Origin: Pinus tabuliformis
Lineage: Eukaryota; Streptophyta; Pinopsida; Pinales; Pinaceae
NCBI GenBank assembly: GCA_031772625.1
Contig: CM062808.1
Location: 473,367,655-473,431,654 of the forward strand
Direction: 5' to 3'
Length of the DNA: 64,000 nt
Within the stretch, counting starts at the first letter, position 1. Every line of letters begins with the position of its first letter. This document shows positions 1 to 11,853 of this stretch, piece after piece. The notes under the pieces are model-generated. The model searched no databases. It was not told the DNA's origin and worked only from the letters and a program-made list of their open reading frames with translations. Both the position numbers and the translations under genes were made by a program.

Positions 1-721
1 AGAAGGACACTAAGGAAGCTCATCCTAGAGGAACAAGTGGTATAAAAGGTAGTAGCTAGTGTCGCTATGATGGAACCACGCAAAGCATAAGGAGACAAAG
101 AGACTGGCTTAATAAAACCACTCATCATAACGGTTCCTCCAAGAAAGGGTAAAACACCAAGTGAAAGTGAATAATAGGAAAAGCAGATGATGATGATGGA
201 ATTACGAAACCAAGCCTCATCGTGCATAAATAGGATGATAGAATGTGGCAATCATGAGGGATAAGGCATGGAATCCTCTCGGGGTAAGGTCAGAAATAGG
301 ACAAAGAAGAGGACATGAGGCCTAGATTCTAAGCCATGGCAGATCAAAAGGAGGGATTCCAAAAGAGAATAAAAATGACACTACATGAAAAACAAGAGGG
401 TAAGAAGGTGCTAAACTAGGATATCCATGTATAAGAAGGCTATACTTTCAAATTATGACATGCATAGAAGAGAAAGTGGCTAATGTCACATTTTGACGGG
501 TTCAGATCTAAGGCATAATGATGGCACTCACAGTTAATCATGCATTCGAGATGGCGATATGGGAATTACCCCTATATTCCAATTTAGAAAAACACACCTA
601 AGGTCAAACATATGTCACAATAAAAAGCTACCCCGTCCTATAAAAACCATCCAGAATGTGTAGAACCATAGTTAAATCACATAATGAAAGAGATAAAACA
701 TGGATGAGGTAAAAACATGAC

Positions 722-757
<36 letters not shown>
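722..757. repeat. Microsatellite (TA)n(GA)n
   Basis: A short run of TA dinucleotides passes directly into about twelve GA dinucleotides. Confidence 0.95.
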
Positions 758-1568
758 TTATTTTCATAATTTTTTTTTTTTGCATATATGATGTACTAAA
801 GAAGAGCTTGCATCACACATCAAACCAAAAAAGAGATAAATCATCACACGCTTCTGTGTACAATATGTACAAGCGTAACTCAGTTTGATAGGTCACGTCA
901 AGGTGTGCCCATTATCGGGCACAGGCCAAGAATTTCCATACATTAACTCATGGAGGAGTGGAGGTACCATATGGCACACCATGAAGGGGGCATGCCATGG
1001 AAAATTGAATTTCCTGATTCCTAAAGGTTGATGATACTAGGGAAAACCTAGAATCATAGCGTTATTTGGAATGACCCAAGGACATACAAGGTGAGTGGTC
1101 TCGTGAGCTAGTGGAGCTTCTGGACAAGGGTTGTCAAGATGTAAATGGGGTACAAGACACTTGTTGACATGTGGAGAGAAGTTGGACAATTCATTGGCAA
1201 GTTGAGCATTAGAAACTCAAGACTTGACATGGTCCAAGGGTGACACTTCCAAGGAGGGCCGAGGAGAAGCCCCTTGGGTCGATTCAATATTTTATTTGCC
1301 AATCTCCACCTTTTCCAAATCGGGGAGACCAGAGACATCAATAAGCATAATCTCCCTAATATTATCAATAAGTGAAGTTGTGTGGTATCATAGAAAAATA
1401 CTATATCCCCACCCCTCATTGGTTTCTAATATCTAACTATGTCACAATGTTATCATCAACCAAAATCTTTGCAATAATTATATTCATCTAAATCACATTA
1501 TAAAGAAAAATTATATAATAATAATAGATATTTTATAGATTTTTTAGAATTTGATCTTCCATATAAAA

Positions 1569-1634
1569 ACTTTAATAAATAAATAAATTATTTCTATCTA
1601 TACTTTAATAAATAAATAAATTATTTCTATATAT
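1569..1634. repeat. Two-copy 33-bp tandem repeat
   Basis: The unit beginning ACTTTAATAAATAAATAAAT occurs at 1569 and again at 1602, nearly identical and head to tail. Confidence 0.85.
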
Positions 1635-1857
1635 TAAAATTTCATCATCATTTCCTTAAAAACTTATTAAAATGCAAAGCTTGTATCCAATTACATATTT
1701 ATCAAACTTCCCAAATCAAGATATTTCTTTAAAAATGAAGTTCTCTTAATTTTTTTGGAAACTTTTTCAATGTTAGAGGAAACATTAGAAAATAGTTTAG
1801 TTTATCTTTGAAGTTACGTTTGTCAATGATAATTTTAAAAAATCTATTTGTAATCCA

Positions 1858-2180
1858 CCTTTAATTAAGTTAAGTTTTGATTATAAGTATTTTTCTACCA
1901 AATTACAAAGATATGAAATGAAAGTTTTTTTCTTCTTACCTTATGGCGTTAAAAAGGCCTAAAATATAAATATTGACATTTTTATATTGTAGGTAAAAAA
2001 AATATTGTATTTACATTTTTTAATATCCTTTAATTAAGTTTTGATTATAAGTATTTTTCTACCCAATTGCAACGATATGAAATGAAAGATTTTTTCTTCT
2101 TACCTTATGGCATTAAAAAGGCCTAAAATATAAATATATTTTTATATGGTAGGTAAAAAATAAAATTGTATTTACATTTT
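1858..2180. repeat. Two-copy tandem duplication of about 165 bp
   Basis: The segment starting near 1858 (CTTTAATTAAGTT...) and running through CTTACCTTATGG to GTAGGTAAAAAA is repeated from about 2029 with a few substitutions and small indels. No coding potential is seen. Confidence 0.8.
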
Positions 2181-2850
2181 TAATTTTATAAATTGGATAG
2201 ATGATATTAAATCATATAAAAAATATTAAATAATTATTGGTGAAATTTTAAGGTAAAAATGAGCATTTTAATAAAAAAATATTAAAAAATTTTAATTTAA
2301 AAAAAAAAAAAATCGATAAAAATTAAGATAATGATGTTGTTCCAAATGTAAAATATTTGGGAGGGAAAAGAAGACAATTTTTTTTTTTTTAATTTGTGTT
2401 TTTGGCTTATCTTTTTATAGGTTTACTCAAAGGTGTAGGTACCTATTGGATGCGGAATTAAAACTACACATTCAATACTCGATATTTGAGTAAACTTGTA
2501 AGGAGATAGGTCGAAAATACAAATAAAAAAATAGTTTTCTTTCTTTTTCTTTAAAAGTCCATCTCTTATATCACTATTTTAACTATTATTTATTATTTTC
2601 CTTACGAAGCCAATTTTAGACCTCAAAATTCCCTTAATGATAGTCTTGTCATGTTGACTACTCTAGCATAGGGGAAATTAGACCAATATCATAGCATTAC
2701 TGCTTTTTTCCACGTAAAATGTTTAAAACTTATTATAAATCCTAACAAATATTATCTTCTAAACATTCTACATCCTACTCTAAAGACTTGATAACCTTCT
2801 TGATCATTGATTTTAACAAAATATGACTAACATACATAACAACAAATATC

Positions 2851-4413
2851 ATGGATAACTTCTATGTAATAGGAGAGTTCACCTGGATTCTATCCAGTGG
2901 TCCTGTCTCCTCTTCAAATTCTGTGAATTCCATGTTGGTTAGAATCTTTGCCATCATTGTGACTTTGTTTACTAACCTTCTAATTTGTTTTTGCACTTCA
3001 TCCATATTTAACAATATTTCCCATTTCTCTTCTGATTGCTCAACTAATACTTTTCCCATAATGTTCTTGAGTTTCCAACAAAGGTTTATGGGTAGCATAT
3101 ATATTGTAATCTTCATTCTCGTGTTGCTCGTGTTGAAAACTCATCTGCCACCATATTTCTCTTCTTCTGCATCTGCTATGAACCATCATTCAATTCTTGA
3201 TCTGCTCTCAATTTCCCCAATTTCACTTTGGATCGTTGGTGGGGTATTTTCGTAGTAAATATCAATAAAATGATATGCTATCATATGGGCTTGAGAGGTA
3301 GATGGAATTCTAGCATTACTACAACCCCTCCTACCACTTGAACCTCCTCACTAAGGCATAATTCTCCAACAAGAATGAGTATAGGACCGAGGTTCAAAGA
3401 AAGGAGGATGACATACTACACAAAAAAGAATAGTGGACAACGCAGAACTAAGAAAGAGAACATTTAGCTAGTCCACCCAAGATAGCACAAAGACCGCTCA
3501 CCTTCAAACAAATGTCAACCCAAGACTCACAGAGAGAAAACTAAGGACCAATCTTTTTTAGGGATGAGTTTGAAGCGTATCCTCACCCTTTCATAATTAT
3601 CTAAAACAATACGGGAGGCGATGTGACTGTCTAACACAAGAATCAAAGAAAAGATATGAGACAGGGGTGACTATAATCCACAAAAGAAAAAGATAATCCT
3701 AGATAACACAAAATAGATATCCCAACACTAAGACAAAGACACGACCAAAGAAGCTTAAACTTTCTACAAGTATAGCCCCAAATTGAGAACCAAAAGCACC
3801 AAAGAGGAATGCCAAGATAGATGAGATATAATGAAAGTTCAAACCATGGATTACTTTTCTATGAAGAAGTTTCAAAGGCTAAGACAACTGAGTGGAAAAA
3901 TGGAGTTTCAAAACTGAAGCCTTCCACACCCTCTATGAGACCCTAATTTCAAAATGCTTAAGAAAAGACTCCACCACTATAATAAGGAACTAAACATTGA
4001 TATGATAATTTGTGCATAAGAAAACAAGACCAATACGGCCAAGATGCCAAAGGAATTGATGAATGCCACTAAAATTGTCAAAAAGTACTTCCCAGAGCTT
4101 ATTCACCGAATGAGGAGCTTGATAAAACCAAACAATGTTAAATATGAATGAATTTGGGGCTAATCATAATGATCATGTAATTAGAGGGATTACTTTTATC
4201 TCCACTTTTAAAATTAGGAACAATGAGGTTTTGAGTTCTAGGTTTAGGAAAATCCTACTTGACTACCAAATTGAATGGATTTTGTATGTGATGAATAAGG
4301 ACAGGGCCCTCCAATTTTTAAGATATTGGCTTGGTAACTTTTGATGTGAATCTTATCTTTCCTTTTGCAAGTGCTCAACCCAAAAATTTATATATTTTAT
4401 GACAAAACTTCAT
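2851..4413. other. Intergenic DNA with no gene recognised
   Basis: Short open frames on both strands at 2851-3255 have no motif I recognise. The minus-strand frame at 2862-3116 is charged and could be a scrap of a retroelement Gag, but nothing supports that firmly. The stretch ends at the TCAT (4410-4413) that precedes the left inverted repeat of the large transposon. Confidence 0.5.
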
Positions 4414-4440
4414 AACAATGTAAACTTTGAAACGGGAACT
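4414..4440 (+). repeat. Left terminal inverted repeat (27 bp)
   Basis: It is identical over 27 of 27 bases to the reverse complement of 46183-46209. The bases 4410-4413 (TCAT) match the TCAT following the right end. A second AAACGGGAACT sits just inside at 4450-4460, so the terminal motif is partly reiterated. Confidence 0.93.
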
Positions 4441-5122
4441 ATAAACTCAAAACGGGAACTCTGGCCAAAAAACCCCAAAAAAACATCAAAAACAGTGCTC
4501 AAAACGAAAAGTGTGTATACTGGAACGATGTTTTTATTTTTTAGGCATCAATTTTGAACATGTTTTAAAATTGGCAGTGACTACAAAATTTACTATGAAA
4601 TTCTCGTGCAAAATATAGCTTCAAAATGAAACTGATGACACTGGAACAATGATTTTTTTTTTTAGGGTCAATTTTCAGTATTTAAAAAAAATGCTAATAA
4701 AACCAAATTTCTATGTGTCAAACAAAGTTGTTTATGCGGGAAAAAACACACTAATGTTTTTGGTAGAATATCATTTTTCTTTCCTAAGTATAAATTTAAC
4801 ATGTTTTCAACCATAACATGCTAGATACAAAAAAAATTGAAATTTTTCAACTATAAAATAAAAAAAACCATGACATTATGAACAAATTACACCACTAAAT
4901 GCATTCAAAAGTCATTATTTGTATATTGAATAAAACATATTTTATATCTCTAATTTAATATTGCATTGTAGATATTTTAAACAATAAAATTTATCATAAC
5001 TAAGACATATAATCCAACAACATAAAAATGCCTCATAACTTATCATTTAACACCATATGGAAAACATTAATTTTATTTGAAGATACGATGCATACATCAG
5101 TTATATAAACTGTCTTAAACAA
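4441..5122. other. Left subterminal region of the giant transposon
   Basis: AT-rich, non-coding. A direct repeat of about 45 bp occurs at 4519 and 4640. Both copies contain ACTGGAAC(G/A)ATG, then a T-run and a variant of TTAGGCATCAATTTT, spaced about 121 bp apart. Subterminal repeats of this sort are common transposase-binding regions in DNA transposons. The region also holds the 3' flank of the transposase gene, whose stop is at 5123. Confidence 0.6.
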
Positions 5123-7802
5123 CTATTCAAAATCACTCATGTTTTCTGGCACACCATCAGAATTCACATCTTCAGATGAGTGACTGGACGCTGACGAAGA
5201 TGTTCCATATTCTTCTCTTTCATCAACTAGTGCCCCATCTGAGTCCACATGCATGCCCAACATTTCAGGTTTCAAAATTCTTCTAGATCTACGACTGGTT
5301 TCAGGTGACTCCCATGTCAACACTGTTCCTTCTGGTAACAACCTTTTCAGAATCTCTATCGTCTTGAAGCGAAGAGTTCCTCTCTTTGTTAAATTGAAGT
5401 CATAAACAAGTATGTCTACATCCTCCAATTTTAATATGTCTGTGCGGCGGCGATTTACATTTGTACCCTTTCTTTTTCTTTTTCCACCATTTTTTTTGTC
5501 AACTACCATCTCTGGCTTATACACACCATTGAATGGGTGTGTATTTGTGGCATACCAATGTACTTCAACACTTGTAACATCCTCATTTTCTGTAAAGACC
5601 TTTATAACTTTAGCAACCCAAAATGGATAGCCATTGGGATCTCCATCTGCTAGCACTGCAATCATGCAACCCTCCTTAATATCCTGTACTGAACCCCTAT
5701 AAAGGTCTTCCATGGCTTCACGTTGTGCACGAGATCTTCTGGAACCAATATACATCTCTCTTTCCTCTGCCTGTGAAGAATTAATAATACCTTGAGATTG
5801 TTGTTGTTCAATAATGTTTACTTCCTCATGTTCATTTGACACATTATGTGGCCAAATAAATGGATTTTTCAAAGGTATATCTTCATTTATTGTTGTCGAA
5901 ATGATATCACTTTGATTATTGAAAAACGACTCCCACCAAACTGAATCAGCAATGTCAAAGTACTCATTTGTATATCTAATACATTTTTTAATTTCTTCCA
6001 GGCAATCAGAATAATTTATAGCCCTATTATGTCTACGTGCATTCTGAACTTCACCAACTGATTGTAATAACAATATTTTTGATGCAAATATTGGATGATC
6101 TGGAATGAACTTCAAAAATTGCAATCCTGATGACGGTGCCCATTCTGTAGTAGTTGAATACTTCTTGCCCCATATTAGTGTTTTCCCATCAATTTTTTTG
6201 ATACGAAATTGATGTTGGAAGCTAATGTCATTAAGTTGTTCAATGCATCTCCCCTCACCATATGATCCCAGAATAAACCTTCGCATGTCAATAGTTTCTT
6301 CCAACACATCAAAAGTAGGCCCTGGCATGTATGATTTCTTAATACATTCAATTAGTGATGGCAAGCTACCAACTTCCTTCCTCCTCAATGTGACTGAAAA
6401 ACGGCTGAACATCTGATCAATATGGTCATGAGTGTGCCCAACAAGAAGGAAACCAACCTTTACCTTCTGAAAAATTCCCAATTCAACAAGCATGTTTAGA
6501 TATCCAAAAACAACATGATTTTTGTTTTCACGCCAAGTGTTGTTCAACTGTAGATACAAAACTTCAGGAAGATTACCAGACCAATGAGAAATCACATCAT
6601 GAATTATAGTTATGGTCAGATTTGCATCATTGTGAATATTTGGAGCTGTGAAGTACACCCTTGGCAACATTTCCCCATTGAAGACCATACAACCAACCAA
6701 GTGAAATTGAATAAAGTTTTCCTCCTGTAAATTTTTGGGTGTGCGAACAAAATGTGGTAAAAGTGTTTTCTTCTGGTCCATACCATCAATTATCAAACCC
6801 AAATATTTATTCAGATTATCATAGCACTTTTTTCGATGCTTGTACAACTTCTTCCTTTCGTTTGTTTGTTGTTCACAATGCTCCTGAAGTTTTTTGACAA
6901 TTAAATCTACACAACATAAAAGAGATTCATTAAGAAATATGTTTTCATAGTGGATGACTATACAATTTTAAAAGTTAAAGTTATAAACGCTTACCTCTTT
7001 CTGAGCCTTCACTTTTGTCCCTTTTTTATTTAAGAGAAGCACATGTACTGCAAATCCCCATCCTTGTCTTCTTAGGAATACGAACATTGTTGAATTCTTT
7101 CTTCCATACCTTCACAAAATATTGATATGTAATAAATTGGCCATGTCCCTCAGCACCTTCTGCATATTCTTTGTATAAGTTGTAGATTTCTCGTCTTGAA
7201 AAATTATCTGGAATATGTATTGTCTCTCCATTTGGCATACACTCTCCATGCTTTGAAAAGAAATCTTTCATCCATGACATTGCAGTATTTGATAATGGAC
7301 CAAACTGTCTTTTATGATGTACTTCTGAATAAAATGTGGGATCCTTTTCCAAATTTTCTTGAATTCTAGAGAGACGAAAATTCCCAATCGAATGAAACAT
7401 TTTGAAACCTTTTCTACAGATAAAAAAAGTCCCAATATGATAATCATAACCTGACAATGTAGATTGCATGCACCCAACTAAATATGAATTTTGCATGCTT
7501 TTATTCATTGACAAATATCTCTTCCTGCTTTCTAATGCAAATTTGAAATCCATATGTTTCAAGCAATATTTTTGGCAACATTCACTTGAAATGAGAGCAC
7601 TGATAGAACTTCTTCTCGTCAGATATTTATCTCTACCCCTTGTATAACTAGAACAACTTGCATTGATACGAAAAGGTCTGCTCCTACTCCTTGATACAAT
7701 GTTTCTTGGCAACATCTCCATCATTTGACCATCATTTGTATAAGTCTTTTCATCATCATTAAGAGGAATGTTATCCACACTATGATCATCCTTGCTTTTC
7801 AA
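5123..7802 (-). CDS. Transposase-like protein (DUF7869-type), catalytic and C-terminal part, two exons
   Basis: Likely the element's transposase, acting on its inverted repeats in the nucleus. The upstream exon (about 7802-6995) has a Cys-rich start (CCQKYC), an RKRYLSM segment and ends with NNVRIPKKTRMGICSTC, a probable zinc-binding motif. An 88-bp GT-AG intron (6994-6907) follows. The downstream exon (6906-5123) carries LQLNNTWRENKN (about 6518-6553) and GHTHDHIDQMF (about 6403-6438), the hallmark of this family. A C-terminal domain around EGCMIAVLADGD resembles the chromo/BAH-like tails seen in relatives. One in-frame TAA lies at 7026-7028. The first Asn of LQLNN stands where I expect an Asp, possibly a catalytic loss. 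Neither exon frame starts with ATG, as expected for internal exons. The family is recognised from memory and is not tested by search. Confidence 0.75.
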
Positions 7803-9187
7803 ATATTGCTTGGAGGATATTCTTCATCTTCTGCTTCTTCAGTGCTACTGTCGTAGTCCTTAGAATTCGGACTGAATGGAAAATCTGACTCGATGTTTAA
7901 TGGATATTCTTCCTCATATGCATTGCCAATGCTACTCTCATAGTCCATAGAATTAGGACTACGTTGAAAATTTGACTTACTTATTGAAGATGCTACATCC
8001 CGTCCTTTGTCACTGCTACCTTTATACTCATTAGAATTAGGACTAAGTGCATCATCCTGTCCTTCATCACTGCTGCTCTCATAGTCTGCAGAATTAGGAC
8101 TAAGAGGACACAGTGAGACTCTATTATTTTGAAATTCATCATCACGCTCTTCATAACTATTGCTCTCATAGTCCGCAGAATTAGGACTAAGTGGACACTG
8201 TGGTACTCCAATCTTTTGGATTTCATCATCCCACTCTTCATCACTGCTGCTCTCATAGTCCTTAGAATTTGGACTAACTGGACACCGTGACACTCCATAC
8301 TTTTGAAAATCAACATCATGCTTTTCATCACTACTGCTCTCATAGTCCTTAGAATTAGGACTAAGTGGACACTTTGACACTCCATACTTTTGAAAATCAA
8401 CATCATGCTTTTCATCACTGCTGCTCTCATAGTCTTCAGAATTAGGACTAAGTGGACACCGTGACACTCCATTCTTTTGAAATTTTCCATCATGCGCTTC
8501 AAAACTGCTGCTCTCATAGTCCTCAGAATTAGGACTAAGTGGACACCGTGACACTCCCTTCTTTTGAACTTCACCATTATGCTTTTCAAAACTGTTGCTC
8601 TCATAGTCCTCAAAATTAGGACTAAGTGGACACCATGACACTCCCTTCTTTTGAACTTCACCATTATGCTCTTCAAAACTGCTGCTCTCATAGTCCTCGG
8701 AATTAGGACTAAGTGGACACCGTGACACTCCCTTCTTTTGAACTTCACCATTATTCTCTTCAAAACTGTCGCTCTCATAGTCCTCGGAATTAAGACTAAG
8801 TGGACACCGTGACACTCCATTCTTTTGAACTTCACCATCATGCTCGTCAAAACTGCTGCTCTCATAGTCCTCAGAATTAGGACTAAGTGGACACCGTGAC
8901 CCTCCATTCTTTTGAACTTCACCATCATGCTCTTCATCACTGCGGCTTTCATAGTCCTTAGAAGTAGGACTAAGTGAAATATGTGACTCTTTATTTATTT
9001 GAAATTCTCCATCCCCTCTTTCATCAGTGCTGCTCTCATAGTCCTTAGGATTAGGACTAAGTGGAAGAAGTGACTTTCTATTCATAGTGGAAGAATTCCC
9101 GCTATGTTCATCAATATGAATAGAGTTGTTATGCGATGCAGAAGTTGATGGTGTATAAATCGAAACTTCACTATCAGAACAATCCAT
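7799..9187 (-). CDS. Repeat-rich N-terminal exon of the transposase gene, 15 x 29-residue repeats
   Basis: The first ATG (9187-9185) begins MDCSDSEVSIYTPS. An alternative TTG-led extension up to 9286 is less likely. About fifteen copies of a 29-residue (87-bp) unit follow, built on the core L-S-P-N-S-x-D-Y-E-S-S and then an acidic stretch, with variable GEVQK-type linkers and CPL at the join. The whole is acidic, Ser-rich and presumably disordered, with many SP dipeptides that could be phosphorylation sites. It ends EEYPPSNI at 7799. The catalytic exon continues immediately in another frame, so either a small intron or a frameshift separates them. I cannot tell which. Being upstream and on the same strand, it is most simply the N-terminus of the same protein, but it could be a separate accessory protein. 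Confidence 0.65.
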   Translation of the reverse strand: MDCSDSEVSIYTPSTSASHNNSIHIDEHSGNSSTMNRKSLLPLSPNPKDYESSTDERGDGEFQINKESHISLSPTSKDYESRSDEEHDGEVQKNGGSRCPLSPNSEDYESSSFDEHDGEVQKNGVSRCPLSLNSEDYESDSFEENNGEVQKKGVSRCPLSPNSEDYESSSFEEHNGEVQKKGVSWCPLSPNFEDYESNSFEKHNGEVQKKGVSRCPLSPNSEDYESSSFEAHDGKFQKNGVSRCPLSPNSEDYESSSDEKHDVDFQKYGVSKCPLSPNSKDYESSSDEKHDVDFQKYGVSRCPVSPNSKDYESSSDEEWDDEIQKIGVPQCPLSPNSADYESNSYEERDDEFQNNRVSLCPLSPNSADYESSSDEGQDDALSPNSNEYKGSSDKGRDVASSISKSNFQRSPNSMDYESSIGNAYEEEYPLNIESDFPFSPNSKDYDSSTEEAEDEEYPPSNI

Positions 9188-9261
9188 CCCTTTCAAATAG
9201 AAGATGTTGAATGATACAAATGGAGAGTCTCCTAAAGATATTATATAGCTTAAAGAATGGA

Positions 9262-9340
9262 ATTTTCCCTCCAAAAAATTTCGCAAAAATATTTCCCTCC
9301 AAAAAGTTTCGCGAAAATATTTCCCTCCAAAAAATTTGTT
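9262..9340. repeat. Three-copy tandem repeat of about 29 bp
   Basis: ATTTCCCTCCAAAAAGTTTC-type units, with TTCGC(G/A)AAAAT between them, occur three times just upstream of the transposase ATG. They may lie in the promoter or 5' leader. Confidence 0.8.
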
Positions 9341-9768
9341 AAATTTATTTACCTTTATTACTTTGTTCTACAATTTATTGGAAAATGTAAACTAAATTTT
9401 TTTGTGAAATCATAATTAAAATTGTACACTACAACTTCTACAATTATTATAATAGTTAAACCATATAATATTCGCTTTCTAATACTACAATATTCACTTT
9501 AAAATATTTTAAAACAAATTATCCCACATTCAACCCGTTGTAAAACAAATCAATAACATTCACTTTATAATATTGTAAAACAAATTATCCCATATTAACT
9601 GTACAGTAAAACATCCTTGTAACTTCACTTACATATTAAAATTTCATTATCACTATTACTAACATCACATCCAGGCTTTCTGAAAATCGTTGAAAGAGGT
9701 CGTGAATTTGTGGAGTAGCTAAATCGCTATCAACAACATAATCAATGAAGAATTCTCGCAATTAAAAG
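9290..9768. promoter_or_regulatory. Putative bidirectional promoter and non-coding first exon of the ParB-methyltransferase gene
   Basis: This AT-rich stretch lies between the divergent transposase (minus) and ParB-methyltransferase (plus) genes. On the plus strand, a short stretch ending CAATTAAAAG at 9768 is followed by a good donor, GTAAGTT. The next matching acceptor for the gene is TTTTTCAG at 35797, directly before its ATG. I infer a non-coding first exon of roughly 9.69-9.77 kb. The promoter elements themselves are not resolved. Confidence 0.4.
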
Positions 9769-9869
9769 GTAAGTTAAATTTTTTTCTTGAAAACTTTCAT
9801 ATTAAATTAGTTTCATGAAAAATCGTGAGCATGGTGGGACCGGTCAACCTCATTTTCTTAACACCAGTG

Positions 9870-10745
9870 GGTGCTCCACACCCCCCCTCGCCCGCCCACC
9901 CGGCCCCTCCAGGCGCCTTAACGGCGCGCCCCCTCACCCGCCTTCTCAGCCCCTCTGGGCGCCCTGACAGCCTCCCCTCACCCGCCTACCCGGCTCGGGC
10001 CCCCTCACCCGCCTGCCCGGCTAGGCCCAGGCGCCCTAACCCGCCCACCCCACCCCTCCGGTCGAACCACCCACGTCCCCCTCACCCGCTCGCCCAGCCC
10101 GGGCGCCCTCACCCGCCCGCCCAACCCCTCCCGGCGCCCTCACCCGAGCACCTCACCCCTTCGGGTAGGCCACCCACCCCCGGGCGCCCTCACCCGCACG
10201 CCCCACCCACCCCCAGGTGCCCTCACCTGCCCGCCCGCACAGCACGGGCGCCCTGACCTGCCCGCCCCACCCGCCCGCGGGCGCCCTGACCCGCCCACCC
10301 CACCCGCCCCGACTGGCCCACCCCACCCGCACGCGCCCGCACCGACCCGCCCGCCCGTTCGCCCCAACCACCCACGGGCGCCCTCACCCGCCCGCCCGCC
10401 CGGCCCACCCACCCCTGGGCGCCCTCACCCGCCCACCCGACCCACACCCGGGCGCCCTCAACCGCCCACCCGACCCACCACCGGGCGCCCTCACCCGCCC
10501 TCCACCCGCCCGCCTCACCCACCCTCCGCCCTCGGCCTCACCCGCACTCCGCCCGCCAGCCTCACCCACCCTCCGCCCTCGGCCTCACCCGCCCTCCGCC
10601 CTCGGCCTCACCCGCCCGCCTCACCCACCCTCTGCCCTCGGCCTCACCCGCCCTCCGCCCTCCGCCTCACCCGCCCTCCGCCCGCCCGCCTCACCCACCC
10701 TCCGCCCTCGGCCTCACCCACCCTTCCTCAGCCCCATGAGTGGGG
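9870..10745. repeat. GC-rich C-strand tandem/low-complexity block (left arm)
   Basis: The GC content rises abruptly. The block is made of degenerate units such as CGCCCTCACCCGCCCGCCC and, near its end, a shorter CTCGGCCTCACCCACCCTCCGCC-type repeat. The G-rich block at 35151-35709 has the same composition in inverse orientation. The long open frames across it are a product of base composition and are not annotated as genes. Confidence 0.85.
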
Positions 10746-10747
10746 CT

Positions 10748-10856
10748 CATGCAGGCGCACCCAGGCCGCCCGCGCCCTCGCCCGACAGGCAGGGTGATTC
10801 CCAGAATCACCCTGCCTGCCGGGCGAGGGCGCGGGTGGCGCCTGCACGAGGGGGGG
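10748..10856. repeat. Single GC-rich palindrome unit
   Basis: One unit of the palindrome family. Arms contain GCAGGCGC...GCCCTCGCCC and their complement, around a centre GGGTGATTCCCAGAATCACCC. It ends CCTGCACGAGGGGGG, where an LTR element has inserted. Confidence 0.85.
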
Positions 10857-11848
10857 TGTAAGACCTTCGCGACTCGGGCAGGCGTACACGACGAGTGAGC
10901 GGTTAACGCGACAGGCGGGCGCCCCGTGCACGACGAGCCGGCGGACGATGCGAGGGGCAGGCGCTCTTATGCGACGATCATCCAACACTTGTGCAACGAA
11001 AAAGTGCGACGTTATGTGAGAGCGCACGAACACTTAGTAAAATTATGCGATGAAGCGAAAGGCTTTATACCACGAATTGGGAGACTTGCATATTGGCAAG
11101 CCGACTTGTAATTTCTCATGTTATGGGCGTATGTGCGTTGATATGGGGGGTCGGCCATGGGGCTGCACACCCCCCCTTAACTCATACGTTGAAGCATATA
11201 AATAAAAGATGAAAGGAGTTCATTTGCCATTCGACATTCGCTCACAAGCCTTCGTACAAGAACAAGGAAGTGCGCAATAAGGGGTAAATTTAATGCGCAT
11301 ATCTCATGCGCATTTGTCTTAGAGAGTGCGCAGTTTGGTCTCGGTTGAAGGTTGGCAAGGAGTGCCGTGTATGGGTGAATTCCGAAGAGCATATTTGTGC
11401 AGAACTTAGTGGTGGAGTTCTTGGTGTCTCGGGTGAGCACCCTCCTACCATAGAAGTTAGCACATGTATTGTAAAGGTTTTCTTTGCCTTGATTGTAAAT
11501 TATTCTAAGTGTTGGCTTGAAGTTTGTCAAGCACACTTGTATTGTATTATTGAAGAACTGTTATAATATATTATTGTCGGGCAGACTTTCCGGGAGTTGC
11601 CCCTCCCTTTATACTTGTGTGCAATTGTTATTGTTCTCGGTTTAATTGCATATGGATAATGAATGAGTATGGGCTTCATTAAGTATAAAGGATAAATGCA
11701 TTTTACTTGGTTGCGAAACACAAACTAAGTAAGGACAAGCGAATTAGGCGTAGACCATGTGCACGAGTATTGCTGAAAAGAAAGTGCACGGTGGTGCCGC
11801 ACCTCGCCGGCACGGTTGAAAGACCACCGTAGGCTTGGGGGCATGACA
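10857..11848 (+). mobile_element. Solo LTR, family X
   Basis: A 992-bp LTR that begins TGTAAGACC and ends GCATGACA. It is flanked by GGGGG on both sides (10852-10856 and 11849-11853). It is nearly identical to the LTRs of the neighbouring full element at 11854-16842, so it is either a solo LTR or the outer LTR left by recombination of a tandem arrangement. Confidence 0.8.
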
Positions 11849-11853
11849 GGGGG

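Larger units (their letters stand above)
1..2850. other. AT-rich intergenic DNA, no gene recognised
   Basis: No open frame here resembles a known protein. The first 1.4 kb is of moderate GC content and could be an old, unrecognisable repeat. From about 1.44 kb the sequence becomes strongly AT-rich. It contains a dinucleotide microsatellite and two short tandem duplications, which are listed separately. Confidence 0.6.

Noticed and set aside
2851-3255. A 134-codon open frame
   Set aside because: Hydrophobic and Ser-rich with no domain recognised, and an antisense frame overlaps it. It is not supportable as a gene.
7993-8952. A 319-codon alternative frame in the transposase N-terminal repeats
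   Set aside because: It is a shadow of the 87-bp in-frame repeat. The main frame has the acidic SPNSxDYES pattern and continues to both sides.
9825-10861. Long open frames on both strands in the GC-rich blocks (also 17680-19300, 24441-25137, 34525-35449)
   Set aside because: They exist in several frames at once, consist of Pro/Arg/Gly/Ala-rich low-complexity peptide and follow the tandem and palindromic DNA. Stop codons are simply rare at this GC content.
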